DNA of 64,000 nt from CAMLHU01 sp049680185 (GCA_049680185.1 JBAUHI010000071.1:1-64000); one strand, 5' to 3'. Positions 36,172-45,165 are shown, numbered from the stretch's first letter. Notes: generated by a model not told the origin, from the letters alone. Numbers and translations: made by a program.

Positions 36172-37035
36172 CTACTCGAGCGACAACCCGCCATCCACCA
36201 CGATCGTCTGCCCGGTGATGTGGCGCGCTTCGTCGGAGCAGAGGAACGACACGACGTGGGCGACGTCCTCCGGTTCTGCGACCCGGCCAAGCACCGCGTG
36301 CATCCGCGCCCGCTCGACGACCTCCTTGGGAAGCATCATCATCCGCTCGGTGCGGATGAACCCGGGGGCGACGGCGTTCACGTTGACGTTGGCAGGACCA
36401 AGCTCCACCGCGGCGGCGCGGGTGAGCCCTTCGAGCGCCGCTTTGCTCGCCGCGTAGTTGGCGACACCGAATCCCGGTCGGGCGGCCTGATGGGCGCTCA
36501 CCGAGACGACCTTGCCGTAGCGTTGGCTGCGAAAGCGTGGCGTGGCGGCCCTGATGCAGTTGAATGCGCCGGTCACATTGGTGGCCATCACCTCGTTCCA
36601 CGCCGCATCACTCAGGCGCCACAGCGCCCCGTCCGCGGCGATGCCCGCGTTGTTGACCAGGAAATGGAATCCGCCGAGCCGCGTGGCGCTCTCATCGAAG
36701 AATCGCTGTACCGAGCCAGGGTCGCGCACGTCACAGCGCGCGGCGTGGACCTGGACTCCCATCCCCCGAAGGCTGGTCTCGGTGAGGAGCGCCATCTCGG
36801 TCACGTCGCGTCCCGGCAGTTCCACATAACAGAAGGCCACGTGGCACCCGAGCCGCGCGAACTCGTGGCAGATGGCCCGGCCGAGTCCGGTGGCGCCACC
36901 GGTCACCACGGCGACCTTTCCCCGGACGCCGGGGGTGATCGCGGCGGGCTCGGGTTGGGCCAGCGCAGCGCCGGACGACCGGGCGGAGGTCTGCCAGCCA
37001 CCGGGCTCGCCGAATTGGGGAGGGACGTCTCGCAT
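36172..37035 (-). CDS. short-chain dehydrogenase/reductase (FabG-like)
   Basis: A 287-residue classical SDR. NAD(P) motif VAVVTGGATGLGRAICHEFA, NNAGIAADGALW, catalytic S (VVSVSAHQA), YAASKAALEGLTRAAAVELG with the Y-x3-K, and VNAVAPGFIRTERMMM. It ends with GQTIVVDGGLS. The N-terminal 35 residues are extra. 3-oxoacyl-carrier reductase or another keto-reduction is likely; substrate not determinable. Divergent from the M28-like gene by 114 bp. Confidence 0.88.
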   Translation of the reverse strand: MRDVPPQFGEPGGWQTSARSSGAALAQPEPAAITPGVRGKVAVVTGGATGLGRAICHEFARLGCHVAFCYVELPGRDVTEMALLTETSLRGMGVQVHAARCDVRDPGSVQRFFDESATRLGGFHFLVNNAGIAADGALWRLSDAAWNEVMATNVTGAFNCIRAATPRFRSQRYGKVVSVSAHQAARPGFGVANYAASKAALEGLTRAAAVELGPANVNVNAVAPGFIRTERMMMLPKEVVERARMHAVLGRVAEPEDVAHVVSFLCSDEARHITGQTIVVDGGLSLE

Positions 37036-37149
37036 TGGAGCGAAGCTACGGGCCGGGGACGCCTCCGCAAGAGCGAAGCCTTTTCCTTGCCTCCCCACCT
37101 TCCTATGCTACATCGTCATCCCGACGTCCAACGCCATCGCACCGGAGCC

Positions 37150-38619
37150 ATGTTGATCCGAACGATCCCGTCCATCCTGCTCGCTGCGGTCCTGGCGGCA
37201 CCACTCGCCGCCCAGGACCCCTTCACCGCACCCGCGGTCGGCAATGCGCTCGACGCGCTGGCGGCCGATCCGATGGGTGGCCGCCTGGTCGGTACCCCCG
37301 GTGCCCGCTCGGCGGCCGAATACGTCGCGGGCCGGCTCCGGGCCCTTGGACTTGCTCCCGCCGGCGACAGTGGTGGCTACCTCCAGCGCATCCCGCTGGA
37401 GCGCCGCGGTATCTCCGACTCGAGCACCTTGCTGCTCACATCAGGCGACCACACGGCCACCCTCCGCTGGGGCCGCACCTTCGGCGAGGAGTGGGGACGC
37501 CCGGCGCCCGCGACCACCTACGACGCGGTCTGGGGAGACCTCTACACCAAGGATGGGATCGACAGCACCTTCAAGGCCGCCGCCGGCAAGTTCCTCGTGA
37601 TCATCGTCCCCGACCGGGCCGGCCTCATTGTGCAGGGGTTCCCCGCCACCGGCCGCCCGGCGGGGATCATCGCGCTCTTTGCCTCGCCGCGCTTCCATGC
37701 CCGTGCCCTCCGGCTGACGCGCCCTCCAGCGGTACGCATTGCTGGCAGCGTTGATGGGGTAAGCCCACCACTCGTCCTCATCGCGGATCGCGACAGCATC
37801 GCCGCGCTGTTCGGATCGATGACACAGGGCCCCGCCGGTACGCCTGCCCCCTTCCGTGTCACGCCGCAGCTCCTCGACTCCGTGACCCCGGTCGACGGCT
37901 GGAACGTGCTGGCCACACGCGCCGGCGATGACCCACAACGCAAGGGCGAGTACGTGATGGTCACCTCGCAGTACGACCATGTAGGACGCGCGAACGACCC
38001 CGCCGGGTCCTGCAGGGCCGTTGGCGCTGACTCGGTGTGCAATGGTGCCGGAGCGGCATCGGGCGCGGTGGCCGAGCTGCTGCTGGCCGAACGTGCGGCG
38101 GCCGCACCCCCTCCGCACCGGTCGATGCTGTTTGCGTGGCTGGGGGCGGAGGAGCCCGGGTCATTGGGCCTCCGCTGGCTGCTGGCCCATCCGCCGGTGC
38201 CGATCGACAGCATCGTGGCCAACATCGGGCTGGGCCCGGTCGGCCGCGGCGCCCGGGACTCTCTGGAGGAGAGCGGCATCCGCGAGTATGCCCCGGACCT
38301 CCTGCGGGTGGTCGATTCCGTGGCCAGGGCGGAGCCACGTCCCTTCACCTTGGTGGGGCGCTTCGAGCACCTCGACGATCCGCAACGCCGATACTGTCGC
38401 ACACCGGCGGCCGGCTTTGCGGTCTCGGGGATCCCGTCGATCACCTTCTCCGGCGGCCCGTACGCCGAGTTCCGTCGCGCCGATGACAGCGTGGCGATGG
38501 TGGACGCGAACAAGGTCGCCCGGGTCGGGCGTCTTGCCTACGGGATCGGGATGGCGCTGGGGAATGGCCGGTCGCGGCCGGCGGTGGATTCGATGCTGTC
38601 GCGATCGCTCTGCCGATAG
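37150..38619 (+). CDS. M28-family-like exported protein with lost zinc ligands
   Basis: 489 residues with signal peptide (IRTIPSILLAAVLAAPLAAQ). The fold follows bacterial M28 aminopeptidases: a PA-like insert (ending at PPLVLIADRDSIAALFGSM) and a peptidase part. The usual metal positions are changed: HYDH is SQYDH, GADDNASG is NGAGAASG, the NIDM segment is NIGLGPVG, and the last His segment is SGGPYAEFRRADD. Only GAEE keeps acidic residues. It is therefore probably not an active metallopeptidase. Confidence 0.8.
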   Translation: MLIRTIPSILLAAVLAAPLAAQDPFTAPAVGNALDALAADPMGGRLVGTPGARSAAEYVAGRLRALGLAPAGDSGGYLQRIPLERRGISDSSTLLLTSGDHTATLRWGRTFGEEWGRPAPATTYDAVWGDLYTKDGIDSTFKAAAGKFLVIIVPDRAGLIVQGFPATGRPAGIIALFASPRFHARALRLTRPPAVRIAGSVDGVSPPLVLIADRDSIAALFGSMTQGPAGTPAPFRVTPQLLDSVTPVDGWNVLATRAGDDPQRKGEYVMVTSQYDHVGRANDPAGSCRAVGADSVCNGAGAASGAVAELLLAERAAAAPPPHRSMLFAWLGAEEPGSLGLRWLLAHPPVPIDSIVANIGLGPVGRGARDSLEESGIREYAPDLLRVVDSVARAEPRPFTLVGRFEHLDDPQRRYCRTPAAGFAVSGIPSITFSGGPYAEFRRADDSVAMVDANKVARVGRLAYGIGMALGNGRSRPAVDSMLSRSLCR

Positions 38620-38635
38620 GTCACCGGCGCGCGGC

Positions 38636-40198
38636 TCACTCGTCGAGGCCCAGGTCCATCCCCCACCGCGCCAGCGAGATGGGGAGCCCGCCGAACTCGA
38701 GCAGCGCCTGATGGAAGGGCCGGATCGGTGACTCGGCGTCGGCGCGGGCCCGCCACGCATCATGGAGCTGGATGATCTCGCGCCGCCCCACCGCCGCGGC
38801 CAGGCCGTACGTCGGCCACGCCGCCACTCGGCGCACATCGGCCAGCGCCATCGCCCGGTCGAGCGGCAGGTGATCCATCAGGAACGTGATCGCCTCGACC
38901 GGCGTCATCCCCCGGGTGTGGAGCCCCACGTCGACCATCACGAGCGCGGTGGCGTGGAGCATCGCGACCTGATGGAAGAACTCCTCCTCCACCGACTCGG
39001 CAAATCCCGCCTGATACATCAGGTCGGTGGCATAGAGCGCCCACCCATCCACTGACACCGGCGTCGATACCAGGCGGCGGACATCGGAGTACAGCCCCGC
39101 GGCGTGGGCCTGATGCAGGTGCCGGCCCGGACACACCTCCCGCAGCGCCACATGCACCAGCTCTTCCCGCGCGATCTCCACTCCAGGCGTCAGGTACACC
39201 ACCGTCGGGGCTTCATAGCCGGCGATCGGCATCAGCCAACGCAAGAACTCTGGCGTGTCGAGGAGTCGAACGTCGCCGGCCGGCGCCACCAGCAGGCCGC
39301 GGTCGTCAACGAACCGCCGCGCCCGTGCCACCGCCTTCAGGAATGCGAGCTGGAGGTCGGTGCCGACGGGCCGTTCCTGCCGCAGCCGAGCGGCGAGTTC
39401 CCGCGGATCGGCACCCGGTTCGACCCGGTCGGCCGCACGCTGCACCACCTCCACCTGTTCATCCAACGCCCGCTGCCCCCACCGCCAAAGCTCGGGCGCG
39501 CTGGCGTGGAGGGCGTGCTCGAAATGCAGCCGATGGTCGAATTCGTCCTCGCCCACCGCGAAGGCGGCAGCATCGGCAGAAGGATCGGTCTCGGCGGCAA
39601 GGGTGACGGCAAACTCCCGGACCGCACCCTCGGCAAGCGATGCCGCCGACGCGAGCTGATCGGCGATCCCCGGAAGCCACCTGGCTGCCTCTCGCGCGAG
39701 GCGCTCAGGCAAGCGCGCCACCGCCGGGGCAAGTGCCACCGCCTCATCCACGAAGAGCACCGAAGGTGCCTTGAGCGTGCTGGCCGCCGCAAAGAGCACG
39801 GCGGCCGCTCCGCGCAGCCGCGCCAGTGCCGCCTGTGCCCGAGCTTCCGGCGCACCCCCCGGATGCGCCAACAGCGACTGCCACGCCTGCGCCACCGACG
39901 CAAGCCACGCCGCGGGATTCCTGCGGTGCGGCACCTCGGCCTCGAACCGGAAGATCGTGGTGCGAAGGTCGTCGAGGAGGGCGGTCCGGTCGAGCTCCTC
40001 TGCATCGTCATCGAGCGGGAGGTCCTCCACCGCGCCGGCCAGCGACCGGAGCGTGGCGAGCTGGATCCGGACCGACTCGGCGTCAAGCATCGGCAGGAGG
40101 GGATCGGAGGCGGCATTACCCGCCCGCGTCCCCTGTGCCGGATCGAATATCCAGCGGACATCGAGGTAGGAACGGCAGAGTCCGCCGAGCCCGGACAT
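38636..40198 (-). CDS. DUF885-like protein with degenerate metal motif
   Basis: A 520-residue DUF885 homologue. Clear family blocks are GYEAPTVVYLTPG, DGWALYATDLMYQAGFAESV, ALVMVDVGLHTRGMTPVEAI and AAWPTYGLAAAVGRREIIQL, with FHQALLEFGGLPISL at the end. The family core HE-x2-PGHH-x-Q is here REVCPGRHLHQ, so two histidines became arginine, and the GWALYAE motif lost its glutamate. No signal peptide from the ATG at 40198. Convergent with the M28-like gene (16 bp). Confidence 0.8.
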   Translation of the reverse strand: MSGLGGLCRSYLDVRWIFDPAQGTRAGNAASDPLLPMLDAESVRIQLATLRSLAGAVEDLPLDDDAEELDRTALLDDLRTTIFRFEAEVPHRRNPAAWLASVAQAWQSLLAHPGGAPEARAQAALARLRGAAAVLFAAASTLKAPSVLFVDEAVALAPAVARLPERLAREAARWLPGIADQLASAASLAEGAVREFAVTLAAETDPSADAAAFAVGEDEFDHRLHFEHALHASAPELWRWGQRALDEQVEVVQRAADRVEPGADPRELAARLRQERPVGTDLQLAFLKAVARARRFVDDRGLLVAPAGDVRLLDTPEFLRWLMPIAGYEAPTVVYLTPGVEIAREELVHVALREVCPGRHLHQAHAAGLYSDVRRLVSTPVSVDGWALYATDLMYQAGFAESVEEEFFHQVAMLHATALVMVDVGLHTRGMTPVEAITFLMDHLPLDRAMALADVRRVAAWPTYGLAAAVGRREIIQLHDAWRARADAESPIRPFHQALLEFGGLPISLARWGMDLGLDE

Positions 40199-40226
40199 CA
40201 GCAGCGATCCGCACGGGGCGGGAAGC

Positions 40227-40574
40227 TCACGGGCGCCCGTACCGATCGGTGATCCGCACCAGGTCGTCGAGCTCGGGAGTGGAAGCCTCGAGGATATCGC
40301 AGTCGGTGACCGCTTCCACCTGGTGGACCAGCGGGGGCGGGATGTGCAGCGAGGTACCTGCGGCAATGCGACGCTCGGTGAGGTGCCCTTCACTGCCGGA
40401 GCGAAAGATCATCTCACCCGAGAGCAGGTGCATCGTCTCGTCCTTCTTGTGGTGGTACTGCACGCTCAGCGCCTGGCCGGCCCGGACGTGGAGGATCTTC
40501 CCCACATAGCGATCGGTCCGCGCCCAGATGAGCTCGTAGCCCCACGGCTTGTCCACCTTGTACGGCACGTCCAT
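40227..40574 (-). CDS. cupin, mannose-6-phosphate isomerase-like
   Basis: A 115-residue single-domain cupin. KPWGYELIWA is the type II mannose-6-phosphate isomerase/GDP-mannose pyrophosphorylase start block, and LSVQYHHKKDETMHLLSGEM is the first metal-binding cupin motif. PPLVHQVEAVTDCDILEAST is the second. It may isomerise a sugar phosphate or simply bind sugar. The start overlaps the ferredoxin stop by one base. Confidence 0.82.
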   Translation of the reverse strand: MDVPYKVDKPWGYELIWARTDRYVGKILHVRAGQALSVQYHHKKDETMHLLSGEMIFRSGSEGHLTERRIAAGTSLHIPPPLVHQVEAVTDCDILEASTPELDDLVRITDRYGRP

Positions 40575-41149
40575 CACGCCTCCAGCGAGCGAATGGTGAA
40601 CGAGGAGGGCGCCGTCACGCACGCCCGCACGCACACGCCACACCCCACACACCCTTCGGCCTTGAGCACCGGGTGCCCGTCAGTGTCCATCTGGAGTGCT
40701 GTGGGCCCCACCGGGCACGCCTGGGCACAGACACCGCAGGTCGAGCCGTGAAAAGTGATGCAACGTTCCGGGACCAGCTCCACCACGTTGAGCCGGTACC
40801 CGGTCCATCCATCCGCTGGCAGCACGAGGGCGCCGGTGGGGCACGAGGTGACGCACGGCATATCGGCGCAGACGGTGCACGGCTGCAGCATCGGGTCGAT
40901 GAACGGCGTGCCCGCCGCCAAGCCGGCTTCGGTCGGTGCTTTGCGGATCGCGTGCGGCGGGCAGGCGTCGGTACACGCGCCGCACCGGGTGCAGGCCGCC
41001 AAGAATCCTATTTCCGGGAGCGCCCCCGGCGGCCGGGAGAAACGCTGCCGGACCACCCGATCCTCGGTGCGCTTGGCGAGGGCATTCAGGTATTTGCCCA
41101 CGACCCCGCGCAGGAACTCGCGGCGCTCGCCACCGGGAGGGTTGAACAT
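40574..41149 (-). CDS. four-cluster ferredoxin (NapG/MauM-like 4Fe-4S protein)
   Basis: A 191-residue polyferredoxin. Four cysteine groups are seen: CTRCGACTDACP, CTVCADMPCVTSCP, FHGSTCGVCAQACPVGP with the preceding C, and CVGCGVCVRACV. The N-terminus (REFLRGVVGKYL) resembles a Tat-like or membrane-directed NapG/MauM start but lacks the twin arginine-hydrophobic signal here. The ATG at 41149 is chosen by homology; no clear Shine-Dalgarno is visible. Its redox partner is not in the window. Confidence 0.85.
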   Translation of the reverse strand: MFNPPGGERREFLRGVVGKYLNALAKRTEDRVVRQRFSRPPGALPEIGFLAACTRCGACTDACPPHAIRKAPTEAGLAAGTPFIDPMLQPCTVCADMPCVTSCPTGALVLPADGWTGYRLNVVELVPERCITFHGSTCGVCAQACPVGPTALQMDTDGHPVLKAEGCVGCGVCVRACVTAPSSFTIRSLEA

Positions 41150-41455
41150 GGAGAGAAGATAGGCGGATGGGCGCATGAGGCGCATGCGCCGGCGCATAGA
41201 CGCATAAGACGCATGGGGCGCGTGGGCGGCAGGCAACGCAAGGGCTACCCTTGGGTCGCCCTTGCACGCGGGACCTGCTCCGCGATCATCGACGCCGGCG
41301 ACCGATCCTCGAGAACCGCGGAAAAGATCCCTCGGTCGCTCTGCTCCCTCGGGATGACGTTCCTTGATGGGAAGATACGCGGACTGTCCATCCATCCATC
41401 CGCCTTATGCGTCCATGCGCCCATGCGCCTTATGCGTCTTATGCGTCTTACGCGC
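41150..41455. other. 306-bp intergenic region with three repeat families
   Basis: Contains a GCGCATA/GACGCATAAG-type array (41160-41215), an RAYT-type palindrome (41238-41265), a 33-bp GATCCCTCGG palindrome (41326-41358) and an inverse array TGCGTCTTA-type (41395-41455). The two arrays are head to head. No gene supported. Confidence 0.75.
41238..41265. repeat. REP-type palindrome, distant copy
   Basis: Arms GCAAGGGCTACCC and GGGTCGCCCTTGC around a TT loop, with one mismatch. It matches the palindromes beside the REP transposase at 45094-45165. Confidence 0.8.
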
Positions 41456-44407
41456 TCAGATCCCCGGCTCGAAGCTGAACAACCACCGGAACCCGGCGCG
41501 GTCGAGTCCCGGATGCGTGTCGGCCGCTGCCGCCGGCACGCTCACGAAGAGCGGGAAGTCGAAGCGGGTGACGAACTGCGTCTGCCCGATCCGATGCGTG
41601 GCACGAAGTCCCACCCCCGCATCCACCACGCCCTTGAACTCGGAGCCCGAGCCCACCGCCAGATCGCCATCGGCCAGGCCCGCATCGCCGAACGCCGCCA
41701 CCGAGATCGAGTTGAAGAGATGCCGCTTGGGCCGCGAGGAGACCGTCCGCGCCAGCTCGACGCCGAACGTCGCGAGGTGGTTCGCCGCGACCGCTCGGGA
41801 GAGCCCGCGGATGTTCCCGTCGCCGGGGTTCTGGTAATAGACGTCGGGCCGCACCAGCAGGGCGCCGTTGGAACGCAGGAACGGATTCCACAGCTCCGCC
41901 GCCGGCCCCGCGCCGTCGAGATAGAACAGCGACTGCCGCACGACCGAATCCTTCGTCGCTGTTGCCCCGATGAAGCCGCGAAGCGACAGTCCGAACTTGC
42001 CGATCGTCCGCCGTGCAGTCCCTTCCAAGCTCACCTTGAAGTAGCCACCCCACACGAAGTTGGTGCCTCCGGGGACGGACGGTCCCCGGTGGAAGTAATC
42101 GATCCCCGACACGAGCGCCGCACCGCCGGCAAGGTTCCAAGGCCCGCTCATGCCCGAGACCAAGTGACGATATGCGGCTTCGATCGTGCCGCCCTCTTGC
42201 CATCGGGAAGGATCCAGGTACCCGACGTCCCACGCGTTGACCCATGACACGCCGAATGCGTCGCTCACAGTCGGACCGTAGGCGAGGTGCGCCTTGGACA
42301 CCTTGCTCACTTCGGCAGATGCACCCGTGCGCCCTTCCGTGGAAAAGAGTTCGACTGTTTCGCTCAGACCCGGACTCCGCAGCCCCGTCGGGTTCTGCCA
42401 TCGCAGCTGGTAGTCCAGGCGGCGGCGGGCGGCGGTTGTGCCTGCAGGCCGCCCCGCCCCGGTGCCGTACGACAGCATCCCGACGTTCAGCTCGTAGCGC
42501 TCGAGGTAGTTCTGGCGGGTGCGGATGCCGACCGTGAGTCCGCCGGCATCGTTGAACCATGCTACCGGCGCGATCCCAAGCCCCAGCGCATCCCGAGGAG
42601 ACTGCTCGCTGAAATAGGTGTCGAGGTAGGGCGCCTTCCGCGGACGCACGGTGTTATTGAGCAGATCCCAGTCGTGGGTCCGCTCCCGGGGATCCACCAC
42701 CACTTTCGGCCGACCCGGGGTCACCGCCTCGACCCAGGCGCTCGTGGCGTACCCATCGGTCCGCACCACCGTGGTGTCCTTCCCGGAGATGAACGCCACT
42801 TCCACCGGGATCATTCCCGGCGCCTTGCGGACGACCTCGGCCTTGGTGCGCCAGGAGCCATCGGGGAGGCGCTGATGCCGGACCCGCCCCAGCGCGTAGT
42901 CATAGAGGTCGGTGGTGTGGAGCCACTGGGCAAAGAAGGCGTTCAGGTCCCTGTGCGACACCTCCTCGGCCACCCGCTTGAAGGCATCCTCGTCGACGTG
43001 GTGGTACTCGTAGCGGGCAAAGAAGGCGTGGAGGATGGCGCGCATCGTCGAATCGCCGACGATGTAACGGAGCTGATGGAAGAAGAGCTCGCCGCGGACG
43101 TAGATCGCAAGGTTGTACGAGCTGAAGTCGCGGTAGTCCTCTCCCGGCAGGTCGGGCGGCTCCGATTGACCGTCGAGGTCGAGGCCGAGGATGAAGCGTT
43201 CCGTGCCGGGGTAGGCATCGGCGTGGGAGACCGTCTCCCAGAACCAGGAGGTCTGGAAGCTGGTGAATCCCTCGTCGAGCCACCCTTCCTTCCACTCGTT
43301 GTTGGCCAGCATCCCCATCACATAGTTGTGTCCCAGCTCGTGCACGATGAGCCCCTGGCTCGCGGAGCCGTCGTGGATCATCATCGGGAACTCGGTGCCG
43401 CCCCCTTCGATCCGGTGCACGTTGGTGATCTGCGGCCATCCGAACTTGCCAAAGGTCTGGTCCAGCCAGGCGAGTGCCGTCGCGGTCCGCTGCACCGCGA
43501 CGCCGCCGCCCCAGCTGGTCGAATCGCCGGGCTGATAGAGCACGTGGATGGCCACCGCACCGAAGCGCCCACCCTCGTAGCGGTACTGGGGATTCAAGGA
43601 CATCGCAAAATGGTGGACCTTGTCGGCATACCAGACGATCCGCTTCCGCCCCGGGTCGGCGCCCTCGCACGCGCTGGCGAACTGCGCCGCGTTGCCGTAG
43701 TAGTCGCGCTGATATTCGATCGGCGTCGGACCGCGGTTGGCCTTTTCCCAGCCCGGATCGCCGCAGACCGGCACACCGGTGGATCCGACCACCTGGTCCT
43801 CCGGCACATCGAGCCGAACGATGAAGCTTCCAAACTCGCCGTAGAACTCGCCCGCCGGGTAGAGGGCGTGCTCCTCCCACCCGTAGCGGTCATACGTCAC
43901 CACCCGCGGGTACCACTCGGCAAAGTCGAACCGCCTCCCCTCCCGTCCCTGGCGCCTCGGCGTGGTCGACGGACGCGCGTCCCACTGCATCGCCACGGTG
44001 AGGTGGCCACCCGGCGGCAGCGGCCGCGGCAGGACGAACCGCACGATGGTGCTGTCGGGGGCAAAGGGATAGATCGGCGCCACCGACTGGCCATCGACCG
44101 TCACGTTGGAGACGTGATTGAAGCCGAAGTCCGGGTCCTTCAGGTCGTTGAAGCGGCGACGCCCCTCGGTCGAGTCTGCGTCCGACCAGCGGGAGCCGGG
44201 CCGGAAGGCGTTGAGGTAGAGATGGAACGAGATCGTGGTCAGCGTGTCGGGCGAGCGGTTGTCGTACACCACCGTCTCGGTGCCCCCCAGTACTCCGCGC
44301 GGTTCATCGAGGCGCGCCGCGATGTCGTAGGCGACGTGCTGCTGCCATGGGAGCGGCGCGGCGGTGTCAGGCGCCTGGGCGGCGAGGGCTAGGACGAGGA
44401 AGAGCAT
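41456..44407 (-). CDS. M1-family metallopeptidase with C-terminal beta-barrel-like domain
   Basis: 983 residues. A short hydrophobic start (MLFLVLALAAQAPDTAAP) suggests export. Residues 20-520 form an M1 gluzincin: the zinc motif HELGHNY (356-362) and E379 in LDEGF give HExxH-x18-E. The usual GxMEN is replaced by GGGTEFPMMI. After about residue 620 the sequence is strand-rich (LGLGIAPVAWFNDAGGLTVG, RPDVYYQNPGDG, FVTRFDFPLFVSV), like a surface-antigen/outer-membrane barrel. A protease tethered to the outer membrane is inferred. Confidence 0.85.
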   Translation of the reverse strand: MLFLVLALAAQAPDTAAPLPWQQHVAYDIAARLDEPRGVLGGTETVVYDNRSPDTLTTISFHLYLNAFRPGSRWSDADSTEGRRRFNDLKDPDFGFNHVSNVTVDGQSVAPIYPFAPDSTIVRFVLPRPLPPGGHLTVAMQWDARPSTTPRRQGREGRRFDFAEWYPRVVTYDRYGWEEHALYPAGEFYGEFGSFIVRLDVPEDQVVGSTGVPVCGDPGWEKANRGPTPIEYQRDYYGNAAQFASACEGADPGRKRIVWYADKVHHFAMSLNPQYRYEGGRFGAVAIHVLYQPGDSTSWGGGVAVQRTATALAWLDQTFGKFGWPQITNVHRIEGGGTEFPMMIHDGSASQGLIVHELGHNYVMGMLANNEWKEGWLDEGFTSFQTSWFWETVSHADAYPGTERFILGLDLDGQSEPPDLPGEDYRDFSSYNLAIYVRGELFFHQLRYIVGDSTMRAILHAFFARYEYHHVDEDAFKRVAEEVSHRDLNAFFAQWLHTTDLYDYALGRVRHQRLPDGSWRTKAEVVRKAPGMIPVEVAFISGKDTTVVRTDGYATSAWVEAVTPGRPKVVVDPRERTHDWDLLNNTVRPRKAPYLDTYFSEQSPRDALGLGIAPVAWFNDAGGLTVGIRTRQNYLERYELNVGMLSYGTGAGRPAGTTAARRRLDYQLRWQNPTGLRSPGLSETVELFSTEGRTGASAEVSKVSKAHLAYGPTVSDAFGVSWVNAWDVGYLDPSRWQEGGTIEAAYRHLVSGMSGPWNLAGGAALVSGIDYFHRGPSVPGGTNFVWGGYFKVSLEGTARRTIGKFGLSLRGFIGATATKDSVVRQSLFYLDGAGPAAELWNPFLRSNGALLVRPDVYYQNPGDGNIRGLSRAVAANHLATFGVELARTVSSRPKRHLFNSISVAAFGDAGLADGDLAVGSGSEFKGVVDAGVGLRATHRIGQTQFVTRFDFPLFVSVPAAAADTHPGLDRAGFRWLFSFEPGI

Positions 44408-44496
44408 GGATGGGTGCCCGGAGAAAGGTTAGGACGATGCCTGCAAGGGCGAAGCTTGCCAGGCGTTGCGCGGGCGACGCCAGCCGGAATATGGGA

Positions 44497-44516
44497 GGGC
44501 GACGCTTGCGTCGCCC
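44497..44516. repeat. REP palindrome next to RAYT 3' end
   Basis: GGGCGACGC, TT, GCGTCGCCC: a perfect 9-bp stem 6 bp beyond the transposase stop. An imperfect relative lies at 44442-44460. Confidence 0.8.
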
Positions 44517-44521
44517 CTCGA

Positions 44522-45019
44522 TCAACGCCCCTGACGGACCCACCGCCGTATCGGATTCAAGTCGATATACCGCCGGACCCGGTGCACCGACAGATCCACT
44601 CGGAGGATCCAGTCGTGATAGCCGCGTGCCCACACCATCCCGCCAGGAGTCCCGCGCCAGAGGTTGATCCGCTTGGCCGCGGCCGCCTTGAACCCTCCCA
44701 AGATGGCGCCAACGGAACCGGCGGCCAAGGTCGCCGACGCGGCGGAGCCCGACCACGCCTCCTTGATCCAGAAGAGCGCGTGGAAATGATCTGGCATCAC
44801 CACATATGCGTCCAGCCGCACGTACGGACGGTGGGCGGGGATCTCGTCCCACGTGGCGCGCACGATGCGACCCAGTTCGTTGAGCGCTACGCCCTCCGGG
44901 GTCATGCACCCGAACAGGTCGCGGTGCCGAGTTGCCACCGTCGTCACGAAATACGCTCCCGGCGCGCGATAGTCATGGCCCGAAAGGCGAGTGGGTCGCC
45001 GGGGAAATGGGCGTGGCAT
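44522..45019 (-). CDS. REP-associated tyrosine transposase (RAYT)
   Basis: 165 residues of the Y1/IS200-like HUH family, RAYT branch. Motifs are the start block YRAPGAYFVTTVATRHRDLF, the HUH pair in VVMPDHFHALFWI, the GGFKAAAAKRINLWR region and the end block YIDLNPIRRWV. RAYTs are single-copy domesticated transposases thought to move REP palindromes in trans. Cognate-looking palindromes flank it on both sides. It lies between atpH and the M1 peptidase, where the F1 genes would be expected. Confidence 0.93.
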   Translation of the reverse strand: MPRPFPRRPTRLSGHDYRAPGAYFVTTVATRHRDLFGCMTPEGVALNELGRIVRATWDEIPAHRPYVRLDAYVVMPDHFHALFWIKEAWSGSAASATLAAGSVGAILGGFKAAAAKRINLWRGTPGGMVWARGYHDWILRVDLSVHRVRRYIDLNPIRRWVRQGR

Positions 45020-45093
45020 TCCGAACGGTGGCGCACACGCGGCAGGTCACCGTCATCTGTTGTGCGCCTCCAGCATCCCGCAAACGCAAAAAT

Positions 45094-45115
45094 AGGGCGA
45101 CCCAAGGGTCGCCCT
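45094..45115. repeat. REP palindrome 5' of RAYT
   Basis: AGGGCGACCC, AA, GGGTCGCCCT: a perfect 10-bp stem with 2-nt loop. Confidence 0.85.
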
Positions 45116-45139
45116 GACATAGCCTGCCGCCAACGCGCA

Positions 45140-45165
45140 CAAGCGCGACCCAAGGGTCGCGCTTG
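45140..45165. repeat. REP palindrome adjoining atpH 3' end
   Basis: CAAGCGCGACCC, AA, GGGTCGCGCTTG: a perfect 12-bp stem, 8 bp after the atpH stop. It may also act as the atp transcript's terminator or 3' stabiliser. Confidence 0.85.

Noticed and set aside
37150..38619. M28-like gene as pseudogene
   Set aside because: Reading frame, signal peptide and fold-level sequence are intact, so a functional non-enzymatic protein is more likely than decay.
42287..44392. 701-codon open frame on the + strand
   Set aside because: Antisense to the M1 peptidase coding frame.
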